From: Candidatus Sulfidibacterium hydrothermale
Lineage (GTDB): Bacteria > Bacteroidota > Bacteroidia > Bacteroidales > F082
Direction: 5' to 3'
Length of the DNA stretch: 64,000 bases
NCBI RefSeq assembly: GCF_020149915.1
Contig: NZ_CP083760.1
Span: 2,170,001 to 2,234,000 of the forward strand
Part shown: positions 8,743 to 17,331 of the stretch, one piece after another
Layout: every line of letters begins with the position of its first letter
How positions within the stretch are numbered: the stretch's first letter is position 1
Notes under the pieces: generated by a model
Told to the model about the DNA's origin: nothing
The model's database searches: none
Seen by the model: the letters and a program-made list of their open reading frames with translations, nothing else
Position numbers and translations under genes: made by a program

Positions 8743-10050
8743 ATGATTTTCAGGAATATTTTACATACCACCGGTTCTCGAATCATTAACGCGATTTTCA
8801 ACCTGATCATTCTGCTGCTGGTAACCCATTTTGTCGGCAGCAAAGGATTTGGCATTATCAGTCTTATTGTTCTTGATATTACGGTCATACAACTGTTTAC
8901 CGGTCTTATTGCCGGTGGTTCCCTCATTTATTTTACTTCGCGCAGCCCGGTTTCATCCCTTCTTTTTGGCGCTTACCTGTGGGTTTTGCTAATAACCGCT
9001 TTATTTGGTGCTGCGGGGTACGGATTCGAATGGCTCTTTCCGGATTTTTTCCATCTGATCGTTCCGGAAGGTTATTACACCGAAATCCTTGTCCTGGTCA
9101 TTATCAACAGTTTAATGCAGGTTCATTACAATTTGCTCATCGGGCAAAAACGGATTTCCCTGTATAATCTGCTTTTCACCATTCAAATCACGGTTTTTCT
9201 TGTCTGGTTTTCTGTAGCTTTAATCTTTATGCATCAGCAGGGAATACCGGCTTATGTTACGGCGCTTTTTGCATCGTGGCTAACCGGCGGCTTCCTGTCG
9301 TTGTTTTTTGTTCTTCAAAAGGTACAGCGCTTTGCTTTTAAAGCGCCTTTAAAAACGTTTCGCGACCTGATCCGTTACGGATTGCCCACCCAGCTGGCCG
9401 TTACCCTGCACATCGGGAACAAACGGCTGGGCTTTTATGTCTTACGCATTTTTTCGGGACTCTCACCGCTTGGAATTTACAGTGCAGGCGTACAACTAAC
9501 CGAAGGATTGCGGTTGATCGGACAAAGCATCTCGCTGGTGCAGTACAGTGCCATTTCAAACAGCCGCGATGGGGAATATGCCCGGCAGCTGAGCATCCGG
9601 CTGATGAAATTCACACTGGTTTTAACCTTTTTGGCCTTATTCATTCTTTGGATCATTCCCCGGCCGGTATATCAACTGGTTTTCAGCCGTTCGTTTTCAG
9701 AAATAAAAACCATTGTGTTTTTTCTCAGTCCGGGCGTACTGGCTTTGGCAGCCAACACCATTTTCAGTCATTATTTTTCCGGGATCGGGCAGCCTAAAGT
9801 CAATTTAAAAGCCAACAGCATCGGCCTTCTCTTCACCGTCAGCTTTGCTTTTTTACTGATTCCCCCATTCGGATACACGGGAGCCGCCATTACGGCATCC
9901 GTTAACTACCTAGCCAGTGTTGTTTACCAGGCCATTGTTTTCCGCAAACAAACCCACACTCCGCTAACCGAATGGATGATACAAAAGCAAGACATCGGTT
10001 TTCTTAAAGAGGCCATCCGGACATGGCGACAAAAAAAAGAGGTTATTTGA
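8743..10050 (+). CDS. Polysaccharide flippase (Wzx/MATE-like)
   Basis: This 435-residue integral membrane protein with about 12 hydrophobic segments has the O-antigen flippase pattern: an N-terminal ILHTTGSRIINAIFN segment, GSKGFGIISLIVLD, repeated long transmembrane stretches and a short basic C-terminus. It is likely to move lipid-linked oligosaccharides across the inner membrane. The start at MIFRN (8743) is preferred over an in-frame codon at 8713, because a TATTTTTG -7-like element lies at 8727-8734 between them. The stop codon is inside the stem of the following terminator. Confidence 0.87.
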   Translation: MIFRNILHTTGSRIINAIFNLIILLLVTHFVGSKGFGIISLIVLDITVIQLFTGLIAGGSLIYFTSRSPVSSLLFGAYLWVLLITALFGAAGYGFEWLFPDFFHLIVPEGYYTEILVLVIINSLMQVHYNLLIGQKRISLYNLLFTIQITVFLVWFSVALIFMHQQGIPAYVTALFASWLTGGFLSLFFVLQKVQRFAFKAPLKTFRDLIRYGLPTQLAVTLHIGNKRLGFYVLRIFSGLSPLGIYSAGVQLTEGLRLIGQSISLVQYSAISNSRDGEYARQLSIRLMKFTLVLTFLALFILWIIPRPVYQLVFSRSFSEIKTIVFFLSPGVLALAANTIFSHYFSGIGQPKVNLKANSIGLLFTVSFAFLLIPPFGYTGAAITASVNYLASVVYQAIVFRKQTHTPLTEWMIQKQDIGFLKEAIRTWRQKKEVI

Positions 10051-10068
10051 TGATCAAATAACCTCTTT
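10036..10068. terminator. Bidirectional terminator between convergent genes
   Basis: A perfect 15-bp inverted repeat (10036-10050 and 10054-10068) with a 3-base loop has A-tracts on the left and a T-tract on the right. It can terminate both the flippase gene, whose TGA stop is in the left arm, and sucD from the other side. Confidence 0.93.
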
Positions 10069-10089
10069 CAACCTACAAATGATAAAAAA

Positions 10090-10962
10090 TTATGCTCCAA
10101 GAAGTTCGAGCATTTTATTTCCAATTTCGGCAGGAGAATCCACTACATGCACACCGCATTCACGCAAGATGGCTTTTTTGGCTTCTGCTGTATCTGCTTT
10201 TCCACCGATAATAGCACCGGCGTGTCCCATGGTACGTCCTTTAGGCGCTGTTGCCCCGGCAATAAAACTTACCACCGGTTTAGTACCGTTTTCTTTAATA
10301 TAGTAAGCCGCTTCGGCTTCCATGTTTCCGCCGATTTCGCCGATCATCACAATCCCTTTGGTTTCCAGATCGTTCATAAACAATTCAACGGCTTCTTTGG
10401 TTGTGGTTCCGATAATCGGGTCACCGCCAATTCCGATGGCTGTGGTTTGTCCCAATCCGGCTTTTGTCAGCTGATCAACGGCTTCATAGGTAAGGGTTCC
10501 TGAGCGGGAAACAATTCCTACTTTACCTTTTGAATGAATAAATCCGGGCATGATTCCCACTTTGGCTTCGCCGGGCGTAATAACACCAGGACAGTTAGGA
10601 CCTACCAGCCGGCTGTCTTTATCTTTTAAATATTCTTTTACTTTCACCATATCTTCGGTAGGAATACCTTCGGTGATACAGATAATCACTTTTACACCGG
10701 CTTCGGCTGCTTCCATAATGGCATCGGCAGCAAACGGCGGCGGAACAAAGATAACCGAAACATCGGCGCCGGTTTCATCAACCGCTTCTTTTACCGTATT
10801 AAACACCGGTTTTCCCAGATGTTGCTGTCCGCCTTTTCCGGGAGTAACCCCTCCTACTACATTGGTTCCATACTCAATCATTTGTGAGGCATGAAAAGTG
10901 CCTTCGCCCCCGGTGAAACCCTGAACGAGAACTTTCGAATCGTTATTGACTAAAATGCTCAT
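10090..10962 (-). CDS. sucD: Succinate--CoA ligase subunit alpha
   Basis: This 290-residue alpha subunit of the TCA-cycle enzyme interconverts succinyl-CoA and succinate with nucleotide phosphorylation. Visible motifs are [17 protein letters not shown] (CoA-binding domain), [19 protein letters not shown], and HAGAIIGG with the phosphorylated His near residue 246. The start at [10 protein letters not shown] (10962) is preferred because the promoter at 11002-11033 lies upstream of it but downstream of, or over, earlier in-frame codons. A beta subunit is not in this window, so sucC is encoded elsewhere. Confidence 0.97.
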   Translation of the reverse strand: MSILVNNDSKVLVQGFTGGEGTFHASQMIEYGTNVVGGVTPGKGGQQHLGKPVFNTVKEAVDETGADVSVIFVPPPFAADAIMEAAEAGVKVIICITEGIPTEDMVKVKEYLKDKDSRLVGPNCPGVITPGEAKVGIMPGFIHSKGKVGIVSRSGTLTYEAVDQLTKAGLGQTTAIGIGGDPIIGTTTKEAVELFMNDLETKGIVMIGEIGGNMEAEAAYYIKENGTKPVVSFIAGATAPKGRTMGHAGAIIGGKADTAEAKKAILRECGVHVVDSPAEIGNKMLELLGA

Positions 10963-11001
10963 TTTAACAAATTTTTGTATCCAAATTTTTTTTAGAAGTG
11001 C

Positions 11002-11033
11002 CAAAGGTAATATGTTTTGTTTAAACTTTTCAA
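11002..11033 (-). promoter_or_regulatory. Bacteroidota-type promoter of sucD
   Basis: On the minus strand, TTG (11033-11031) is followed 21 bases later by TACCTTTG (11009-11002). This is close to the TTTG-N19/20-TAnnTTTG consensus and gives a leader of about 35 nt before the ATG at 10962. Confidence 0.6.
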
Positions 11034-11079
11034 CTAACTTGCTTATTTTTGTTTTTTATAAATAATTTCGATTTTTATC

Positions 11080-12489
11080 ATGAACAACTCATTATCAAAC
11101 AATTATAATCAAGACACCATCGCAGCCATTGCCACTCCTGCAGGTTCCGGAGCCATAGCAATGATCAGAATCTCAGGAAAAAACAGTCTTGAAACCGCTT
11201 TCCGGTGTTTCCGTCCGGCAAATAAAAACATCCGGATCGGGAATATCCAAAGCCACCGGTTATATTTCGGAGAAATCGTTGCAGACAACAAAATACTGGA
11301 CGAAGTTTTACTGAGTTACTTTAAAGCCCCCCATTCTTACACCGGAGAAGATGCCGTTGAAATTTCCTGTCACGGTTCCCTTTATATCCAGCAAGCCCTT
11401 TTACAGGCTCTTCTTCAGGCCGGAGCGCGACTGGCACGGCCCGGAGAATTCACCCTGCGGGCTTTTATGAACGGAAAAATGGATTTGACCCAGGCCGAAG
11501 CCGTGGCCGACCTGATCGCTTCCGAATCAAAAGCAGCCCACCAGCTGGCCATGCAGCAAATGCGGGGAGGCTTTTCGGAAAAGATCCGCGCCTTAAGGAA
11601 ACAATTGGTGCATTTCGCTTCCTTGCTGGAACTGGAGCTGGATTTCAGCGAAGAAGATGTGGAGTTTGCCGATCGCCGGGACTTTATGGCCCTGCTCAAC
11701 GAAATGCAAGCCGAGCTTTCGCGGCTTATCGAATCGTTTAAAATGGGTAATGTTCTGAAAAAAGGAATCCCGGTGGCCATTATCGGAAAACCCAACGTAG
11801 GAAAATCGACCCTGCTCAATGCCATCTTAAATGAAGAAAAAGCCCTGGTTTCGGATATTCCGGGCACTACCCGCGATGCCATAGAAGATACCATCACTTT
11901 AGAAGGATATTCTTTCCGTTTTATTGATACGGCCGGACTCCGCCCGTCGGATGACCTGGTGGAAAAAATGGGCATTGAAAAAACCAAAGATAAAATTGAA
12001 CAGGCACGCCTGATCCTTTATGTCTGCGACATCAGCAACATGAACAAAAAAAACATGGAAAAACTACTGGAAGAATATAAATCGTATATCCATCATAAAG
12101 ACAAACATTTTATTCTGGTAGCCAATAAAATTGATCAGCTGGAAGAAGTTCCCGGCCATTTAAAAGAATTGCTTGAACTGGAAACGGTTTTCGTATCGGC
12201 CAAACGAAAAGAAAACATCCATCTTTTGGCCGAAACACTGGTCAATCATGTAAAAAACGACCGTTTTGACGAAAACATTCTGGTCAGCAATTCACGGCAT
12301 TACGAAGCACTGGTTCGCACCCAGGAGGCCATTCAGGCGGTAAAACAAGGATTTAACACCAACCTTCCGGCTGATCTGATCGCCATCGACCTGCGCCAGG
12401 CCCTGTATCATTTGGGAACCATTACCGGCGAAGTAACCACAGACGAAATCCTGGGAAATATTTTCAGCCAGTTTTGTATCGGGAAGTAA
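11080..12489 (+). CDS. mnmE: tRNA modification GTPase MnmE
   Basis: MnmE works with MnmG to add the carboxymethylaminomethyl group to U34 of certain tRNAs. The 469 residues show the N-terminal folate-binding domain (DTIAAIATPAGSGAIAMIRI, HGSLYIQQAL), then G-domain motifs GKPNVGKST (near residue 235), DIPGTTRD, DTAGLR and NKID. It ends in FCIGK, the invariant C-terminus whose Cys is catalytic. A TATTTTTG -7 element lies at 11044-11051. The gene is intact, but its last 18 bases are the attachment site of the genomic island that follows. Confidence 0.98.
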   Translation: MNNSLSNNYNQDTIAAIATPAGSGAIAMIRISGKNSLETAFRCFRPANKNIRIGNIQSHRLYFGEIVADNKILDEVLLSYFKAPHSYTGEDAVEISCHGSLYIQQALLQALLQAGARLARPGEFTLRAFMNGKMDLTQAEAVADLIASESKAAHQLAMQQMRGGFSEKIRALRKQLVHFASLLELELDFSEEDVEFADRRDFMALLNEMQAELSRLIESFKMGNVLKKGIPVAIIGKPNVGKSTLLNAILNEEKALVSDIPGTTRDAIEDTITLEGYSFRFIDTAGLRPSDDLVEKMGIEKTKDKIEQARLILYVCDISNMNKKNMEKLLEEYKSYIHHKDKHFILVANKIDQLEEVPGHLKELLELETVFVSAKRKENIHLLAETLVNHVKNDRFDENILVSNSRHYEALVRTQEAIQAVKQGFNTNLPADLIAIDLRQALYHLGTITGEVTTDEILGNIFSQFCIGK

Positions 12490-12490
12490 C
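12472..12490 (+). repeat. Left attachment site (attL) at the mnmE 3' end
   Basis: TTTTGTATCGGGAAGTAAC covers the last codons of mnmE (FCIGK-stop plus C). The same 19 bases with a single synonymous change (TTC for TTT) occur at 47034-47052. The integrase gene begins 0.9 kb inside this repeat. Together these mark the ends of an island that regenerates the mnmE 3' end. Confidence 0.88.
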
Positions 12491-12533
12491 GTTGACAAAG
12501 AAAACCGATACCAAATCCAACCAAACCCACGAT

Positions 12534-12560
12534 AGGCCTTGATTTCAAGGCCTTTTTTTA
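12534..12560 (+). terminator. Terminator after mnmE
   Basis: The stem AGGCCTTG / CAAGGCCT with a 4-base loop is followed by seven T residues. It lies just inside the island, so after integration mnmE uses an element-supplied terminator. Confidence 0.88.
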
Positions 12561-12591
12561 ATGAACAATGTTGATAACTATTTTGTGTTAT

Positions 12592-12623
12592 TTTGCGATG
12601 TAAGGTACAAATTTGTACCTTTG
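12592..12623 (+). promoter_or_regulatory. Promoter with an overlapping palindromic operator
   Basis: TTTG (12592-12595), 20 bases, then TACCTTTG (12616-12623) matches the Bacteroidota housekeeping promoter. The perfect 18-bp palindrome AGGTACAAATTTGTACCT (12603-12620) fills the spacer and runs into the -7 element. That is the expected place for an operator blocking transcription of the zinc-ribbon/HTH and integrase genes downstream. Confidence 0.72.
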
Positions 12624-12757
12624 TTGTACCAATACTTGAATTGGATTTTTTATGAGACAATTTTGTACCCCGAATGGTTTACAAAGTTTACAAAATGGAA
12701 CACTTTAATACAAATTTAAACACTATTCGGGCGAATAAACCAAAAATTAGGTACAAA
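12604..12757. repeat. TTTGTACC repeats at the left island end
   Basis: The octamer TTTGTACC or its complement occurs at 12604 (inverted), 12612, 12662 and 12750 (inverted, ending 2 bases before the ATG at 12759). A 7-base TTGTACC copy is at 12624. Two more (TTTGTACG and TTTGTACC) lie at 46977 and 46988, 40-60 bp inside the right attachment site. Clusters at both ends suggest arm-type integrase or excisionase binding sites, or operators. The role is inferred. Confidence 0.6.
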
Positions 12758-12758
12758 A

Positions 12759-13400
12759 ATGAGTAGCAATATCAAAGTACAACGCATCTGCCAGTATTGC
12801 GGAAAAGAATTTACGGCCCGTACCACGGTGACCAAATACTGTTCTCATCGGTGCGCAAGCAGGGCAAACAAAGAAAAAAAACGAGCCGAAAAAGTACAAA
12901 AGTCAAATATCGAGACCAAAAAGACAAAAAACAAACCCATTGAAGAACTGAAAGCCAAAGAGTTTTTAACTGTCACAGAAGTATCTCAATTAATTAATTG
13001 TTCCCGACAGAACGTTTATAAACTCATCAATTCCGGAAAATTGAAAGCCACCAACATTCTTGAAAAGAAGACCATTATAAGGCGGGTGGATCTTGATGCT
13101 TTATTTACGGAATTACCCGATACAGATATCCGGGAATCAATACCAGAACAACAAAAAAAAGACTTAAGCACATGGAGGGAAGCCGGTCAATTTGATATTT
13201 CAGATTGTTATACCATTTCTGAAGTTCAGGAAAAATACGGCATTTCAGATAAAGCATTGTATGACATCATCAAACGGAACCACATTCCAAAAATAAAAAA
13301 AGGCTGGTATGCTTATGTTCCGAAACCACTTATCGACCAAATTTTTAAATCAGACAATAAAAAAAATCATAAAACAAAAAGGGCATGGCAATCAAAGTAA
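12759..13400 (+). CDS. Zinc-ribbon and helix-turn-helix DNA-binding protein
   Basis: This 213-residue protein has an N-terminal four-Cys/His zinc ribbon (CQYCGKEF and YCSHRCA) and a basic linker. Two excisionase/MerR-like helix-turn-helix segments follow: [22 protein letters not shown] near residue 70, with wing KATN, and [23 protein letters not shown] near residue 147. It overlaps the integrase gene by 16 bp, so it is probably a directionality factor or regulator of integration. The AGGTACAAA repeat directly before its ATG could allow self-control. Its zinc ribbon is related to that of the protein at 20237. Confidence 0.82.
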   Translation: MSSNIKVQRICQYCGKEFTARTTVTKYCSHRCASRANKEKKRAEKVQKSNIETKKTKNKPIEELKAKEFLTVTEVSQLINCSRQNVYKLINSGKLKATNILEKKTIIRRVDLDALFTELPDTDIRESIPEQQKKDLSTWREAGQFDISDCYTISEVQEKYGISDKALYDIIKRNHIPKIKKGWYAYVPKPLIDQIFKSDNKKNHKTKRAWQSK

Positions 13401-14542
13401 CATTAAGAGAAAAAAGCATTTCCAAAAAACGCAAAAGCCTATATCTTGACTTTTGGCCAGCTATCCCCCACCCTAAAACCGGTAAACCAACCCGCAGAGA
13501 GTTTTTGGGGCTTTACATATTTGAAAAGCCCAAGAACCCCATCGACAAACAGCACAATACTGATACACTGAGAATAGCCAGAAGTATAAGGCAAAAACGC
13601 GAAAACGATTTAAACAAACCCGAAATTTACAGCCAATATGAGAAAGAACAATTGAAGCGAAAGGAACTGGGCGAGCAAAATTTTGTCGAATATTTTAAAA
13701 AACTAGCCGACAAACGAAAAACATCGAACCACGACAACTGGATATCCGCCCTTCATTATCTTGATGAGTTCACAAACGGAGAATTAAGGTTTGCCGACCT
13801 CAATGAAAGAATAATTAATGAGTTCAAAGAGTATTTACTCACGGCAAGGAGCCGCAGAAGCAATAAAACAAAACTTTCTCAAAATTCAGCTGTTTCATAC
13901 TTTAATAAGGTAAAAGCCGCCTTAAAACAAGCCTACAAAGACGGAATCTTACAAACAGACCTGAATACCAGAATAAGCCCAATAAAAGCAGCCGAAACAA
14001 GAAGAGAATACTTAACGATTGATGAATTAAACAGTCTCGTAAAAACCCCCTGTAACGATGAATTACTGAAACGTGCTGCTCTCTTTTCAGCTCTTACCGG
14101 ATTACGGTTTTCAGATATCCAAAAAATGATTTGGAGTGAGTTGGAATACATCAAGGGGCAAGGCTATTTTTTGAATTTTAGCCAAAAGAAAACGAAAGGC
14201 ATAGAGTATTTACCGATTTCGGAACAGGCATACAGCTTAACACAGGGGGAAAAAAACCCAAAAGACATGCCTCAGGACAAACATGTATTTGATGGATTGA
14301 AATATTCGGCCTACAATAATAAGCACCTGTTTCAATGGATTGGTGCAGCCGGCATAACTAAAAATATCACTTTTCACAGTTTCCGGCATACGTTTGCCAC
14401 GCTGCAACTTTTTAATGGTACGGATATCTACACTGTTTCCAAAATGTTAGGCCATAAAAGCCTGAAAACAACACAGATTTACACTAAAATTGTGGATGAA
14501 GCCAAACGGAAGGCAGCAAATAGAATTAAACTGAACATTTAA
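13385..14542 (+). CDS. Tyrosine-type site-specific integrase
   Basis: This 385-residue tyrosine recombinase has an N-terminal arm-binding region (residues 1-100) and a SAM-like core-binding domain (about 100-200). The catalytic domain shows the first Arg in [10 protein letters not shown] (near 237), HSFRHTF (near 332) and [15 protein letters not shown] with the nucleophilic Tyr near 365. It is the only such enzyme in the window and sits next to attL. It is therefore the likely enzyme for integration of the island at mnmE. It belongs to the Bacteroidota conjugative/mobilisable-element integrases, not to the IntI class. Confidence 0.95.
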   Translation: MAIKVTLREKSISKKRKSLYLDFWPAIPHPKTGKPTRREFLGLYIFEKPKNPIDKQHNTDTLRIARSIRQKRENDLNKPEIYSQYEKEQLKRKELGEQNFVEYFKKLADKRKTSNHDNWISALHYLDEFTNGELRFADLNERIINEFKEYLLTARSRRSNKTKLSQNSAVSYFNKVKAALKQAYKDGILQTDLNTRISPIKAAETRREYLTIDELNSLVKTPCNDELLKRAALFSALTGLRFSDIQKMIWSELEYIKGQGYFLNFSQKKTKGIEYLPISEQAYSLTQGEKNPKDMPQDKHVFDGLKYSAYNNKHLFQWIGAAGITKNITFHSFRHTFATLQLFNGTDIYTVSKMLGHKSLKTTQIYTKIVDEAKRKAANRIKLNI

Positions 14543-14551
14543 TAAAAAATT

Positions 14552-15751
14552 CTTAGTACATGACAAAAAATAAATCACTGATAATCAGCAAAATAACCCT
14601 TAAAAAGTTTGGATAAAACATTGGTATTCAGTATCTTAGACGAATATTTACCAAGTATTTGTCAGATGAAGAATACCAATGTCAGCAGTAAAGATAGTCA
14701 TTTAGTTTCAGTTTTAAAGGAACATTTTGAAGGCAGGCTGAATTTAGCCCGGATAAAATTCATATCATTATTCATTATTGCTTTAACAAAAGTAAGGACT
14801 GTTCATTTTGAGAGCCTGGCAAGGGGATTTGATACTCAGGCAGAAGAAAGTTCTTCCTTGCGCCGTATCCAACGATTTATCTCATCCTATTCTCTTGATT
14901 CTGATTTAATCGCAAAATTAATTTTCAGTTTATTGCCCCACAAAGAACGATTAACACTTTCTATTGACAGAACCAATTGGAAGTTTGGCAAAACAGACAT
15001 AAACATCTTTATGCTTGGCATAGTGTATCAGGGAGTAGCCTTTCCATTATTGTTCAGTATGTTAAAAAAACGGGGTAATTCCAATTCGCAGGAAAGGATA
15101 AACCTGATTGAACGATACATCAACCTTTTTGGAAAAGGTACGATAGAATGTATTGTTGCAGACCGGGAATTTGTTGGTGAAAAATGGCTTAAGTATCTTA
15201 ACAATAATAACCTGCACTATTATATTCGTATCAGAAATAATTTTAAAGTTTTTGTTCCCAGAAAGAATAAAACCATTAAGGCATTTTGGTTATTCAATGC
15301 ATTCAGGATAAATGAGTTTGTATATTACCCCAACATTGTAGAAGTAAACGGACAGTTGTGCTATTTGTCCGGAAGCAAATTACATAACGGAGAATATCTA
15401 ATTCTGGTATCATTTACCAAACCGGAAAAGGCTGATGATTACTATAAACAACGATGGCAAATAGAAATGACCTTTAAAGCCATGAAATCAAGCGGTTTCG
15501 ATATTGAAAAAACACACCTTTCAGATATCAAAAGAATTGAAAAACTCGTCTTGTTGATTATGGTTGCTTTTGTCTGGGTTTACAAAGTGGGTATTCATAT
15601 CCATCAAAATATCAAACCGATTAAAATTAAAAAACACGGTAGAAAAGCAAAAACAATCTTTAAAACAGGTCTCGACTTTATTACAAAATGCTTTCTTAAT
15701 GATAGTTATACTCCTGAGTTCAATATCTTCCAATTTTTGTCATGTACTTAG
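14552..15751 (+). mobile_element. IS4-family insertion sequence
   Basis: This 1200-bp element has 18-bp terminal inverted repeats differing at one position (left CTTAGTACATGACAAAAA; right complement CTAAGTACATGACAAAAA). It is flanked by a 9-bp target duplication TAAAAAATT at 14543-14551 and 15752-15760. It is inserted 9 bp after the integrase stop. The transposase stop codon TAG coincides with the last three bases of the right repeat, so the element has no spare 3' sequence. Confidence 0.88.
14609..15751 (+). CDS. IS4-family transposase
   Basis: This 380-residue DDE transposase has the expected acidic residues in TLSIDRTNW (near 120), CIVADREFVG (near 185) and YKQRWQIEMTFKAMKSSGF (near 285). 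The last is the Y-(2)-R-(3)-E-(6)-K signature of the IS4 family. Translation appears to begin at TTG 14609, since no upstream ATG is available within the element. The reading frame is intact from end to end, so the element may still be active. Confidence 0.93.
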   Translation: MDKTLVFSILDEYLPSICQMKNTNVSSKDSHLVSVLKEHFEGRLNLARIKFISLFIIALTKVRTVHFESLARGFDTQAEESSSLRRIQRFISSYSLDSDLIAKLIFSLLPHKERLTLSIDRTNWKFGKTDINIFMLGIVYQGVAFPLLFSMLKKRGNSNSQERINLIERYINLFGKGTIECIVADREFVGEKWLKYLNNNNLHYYIRIRNNFKVFVPRKNKTIKAFWLFNAFRINEFVYYPNIVEVNGQLCYLSGSKLHNGEYLILVSFTKPEKADDYYKQRWQIEMTFKAMKSSGFDIEKTHLSDIKRIEKLVLLIMVAFVWVYKVGIHIHQNIKPIKIKKHGRKAKTIFKTGLDFITKCFLNDSYTPEFNIFQFLSCT

Positions 15752-15790
15752 TAAAAAATTAAAACATATAATAAAAAGTAAATTCAGCCT

Positions 15791-16711
15791 ATGAACTGGA
15801 AAGAAATGGATGGAGATGAAATAATAACACATTTTCTGAACACAGGAGAGTTACCCTGGAAATACACATTAAAAATACCAATGGATAAACTTATACTGGA
15901 GAACGGTAATGTAAAGATTAAGTACCGGGATTATCTGGATATAATCGCTAAACAGGACAACCCTTGGGAAAAACTCAACCATGAACAAAAAATGTTAATT
16001 GCAGCTAACACGGAAGGATTTTGGGAAAATTTTAACAGCGTGGTATTAATGGACATTATTTACCGCTCGGAAAAATACATTGCTTTATTTAAACAAGACG
16101 ACTATCAAAAAGCTGTATTTGATGAACATACTCCGTTTGAAACAAAATTTATGAGAAAGACCATTTTAATATATCTTGATTTACTTTCCAATCCGGTTAA
16201 ATACTTTGATTCAAGAAATAAAACAGGCAAAAGAATTCTTATATACATACGCTCTCAACTCAATTTTCTTATTACCATGTTGAAGAAAATGAACGATATA
16301 GACAAACAAACAACCCCCATCTTTCAGAGTAATGCATCTAAAAAAATGGAACAATCGGAACTCGTAATAAATGGCCTTAACGAATATAAATTTTTTGATT
16401 ATCTGGAAAGTCACAATTTCAAAACAGAAAGCATTTACAAAACAATCAAAAAACATTCTGGAAAAGAATTGATATCATATACTATTGCACTCCTAAAAGA
16501 ATTAGGATATCTTGATTATTTCTTTAAAGAATTTACCAAGACAAAGTCTGAGGGATTTAAAAAATTAGGAAAAGTTTTTGGTGTAAACCAGAGAAGAATA
16601 AAAGGTAACGTCAATATTTTAAATCCGAAAAGCACAGAAAACCCTCTTCAGTTTACCAGCTATGAGCATATAGACAAAATAAGGTCCAGGTTAAAAGATT
16701 ACAAGAATTAG
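15791..16711 (+). CDS. Hypothetical protein of the mobile element
   Basis: This 306-residue soluble, Lys-rich, largely helical protein was not recognised. It starts MNWKEMDGDEIITHF and contains RKTILIYLDLLSNPVKYFD near residue 118 and a basic C-terminal third (GVNQRRIKGNV). No signal peptide or membrane segment is seen. It lies between the IS4 copy and the HTH gene, in the same direction as the other element genes. Such positions often hold regulatory or replication-associated proteins, but nothing in the sequence fixes a role. Confidence 0.7.
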   Translation: MNWKEMDGDEIITHFLNTGELPWKYTLKIPMDKLILENGNVKIKYRDYLDIIAKQDNPWEKLNHEQKMLIAANTEGFWENFNSVVLMDIIYRSEKYIALFKQDDYQKAVFDEHTPFETKFMRKTILIYLDLLSNPVKYFDSRNKTGKRILIYIRSQLNFLITMLKKMNDIDKQTTPIFQSNASKKMEQSELVINGLNEYKFFDYLESHNFKTESIYKTIKKHSGKELISYTIALLKELGYLDYFFKEFTKTKSEGFKKLGKVFGVNQRRIKGNVNILNPKSTENPLQFTSYEHIDKIRSRLKDYKN

Positions 16712-16823
16712 GCTTAATGGGCAAAATTGATGCTAAACTATTTTCACATCATAACAGCTTCATCTTCAAGAGGGCGCAAAAGGGACGAATAAAGGGCTCT
16801 TAGCCCTAAAACACCCACCTACT

Positions 16824-16856
16824 ATTGCAAAATAAACAGATAAAATATTTTGCAAT
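16824..16856 (+). promoter_or_regulatory. Inverted repeat ending in a start codon
   Basis: Perfect 11-bp arms ATTGCAAAATA (16824-16834) and TATTTTGCAAT (16846-16856) surround an 11-base loop. The second arm includes the first two bases of the ATG at 16855. As RNA this hairpin would hide the start codon; as DNA it could be an operator for the HTH protein it precedes. Confidence 0.6.
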
Positions 16857-17199
16857 GGAAAAAACTTTAACATTCGAACAATTACCCAAAGCGGTTACAG
16901 AACTCACAAAAGAAGTTAGTGAGTTAAAACAGTTATTGCTTAATAAAAGCATGGAACAGCCTGCTAATTTACCCGAGCAACTTCTTACAATACAAGAAGC
17001 CGCCGAACTTATGAAGCTGTCGGTGCCGACTATGTATAGTAAGGTATCAAAAGGAGAATTACCCGTTATGAAACGAAGCAAACGTCTATATTTTTCCCGG
17101 ACTGAATTAATAGAATACCTGAAAATCGGACGCAAAAAAACAAACAGTGAAATCGAGTCAGAAGCAGAAATGTATTTGAGAAACCAAAAAAAAGCATAA
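16855..17199 (+). CDS. Excisionase-like helix-turn-helix protein
   Basis: This 114-residue protein has a helical N-terminal half (TLTFEQLPKAVTELTKEVSEL, coiled-coil-like). A MerR/excisionase HTH follows: LLTIQEAAELMKLSVPTMYSKVSKGELPVMKRSKRLYFSRTELIEYL, written here only as landmarks at residues 43-90. The ATG at 16855 is chosen over the in-frame TTG at 16825, which lies in the left arm of the inverted repeat. It precedes the DUF3987 gene. This order (HTH, DUF3987, primase-like) is common in Bacteroidota mobilisable elements. Confidence 0.85.
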   Translation: MEKTLTFEQLPKAVTELTKEVSELKQLLLNKSMEQPANLPEQLLTIQEAAELMKLSVPTMYSKVSKGELPVMKRSKRLYFSRTELIEYLKIGRKKTNSEIESEAEMYLRNQKKA

Positions 17200-17202
17200 A
17201 CC

Positions 17203-17331
17203 ATGAGGAATAATCAAACAAACGGCTTTACCCGCATAAGTAACATGGGATTCCATGCTTCCAGTTCCAGACCTACATTCTTTAGCACCAAATCATTAAA
17301 CAACAATTATGAATACACCCTCTACATTTGA
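17203..17331 (+). CDS. Possible 42-residue small protein
   Basis: A short reading frame begins at ATG 17203, 3 bp after the HTH gene, and overlaps the DUF3987 start by 23 bp. It is polar and Asn/Ser-rich (MRNNQTNGFTRISNMGF...). Its only support is spacing and the continuous frame; it could be chance. Confidence 0.25.
   Translation: MRNNQTNGFTRISNMGFHASSSRPTFFSTKSLNNNYEYTLYI

Noticed and set aside
11415-11987. 190-codon minus-strand frame inside mnmE
   Set aside because: It is antisense to the conserved GTPase domain, Ser/Arg-rich and without a start context; a shadow.
12292-12660. 122-codon minus-strand frame across attL
   Set aside because: It is antisense to the mnmE end and crosses the terminator and promoter; composition and position mark it as a shadow.
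13385-14542. The tyrosine integrase as the integron integrase of the attC-like array
   Set aside because: It has a Bacteroidota element integrase layout with an arm-binding N-terminus, lies 17 kb from the array beside attL, and no IntI-specific insert is visible.
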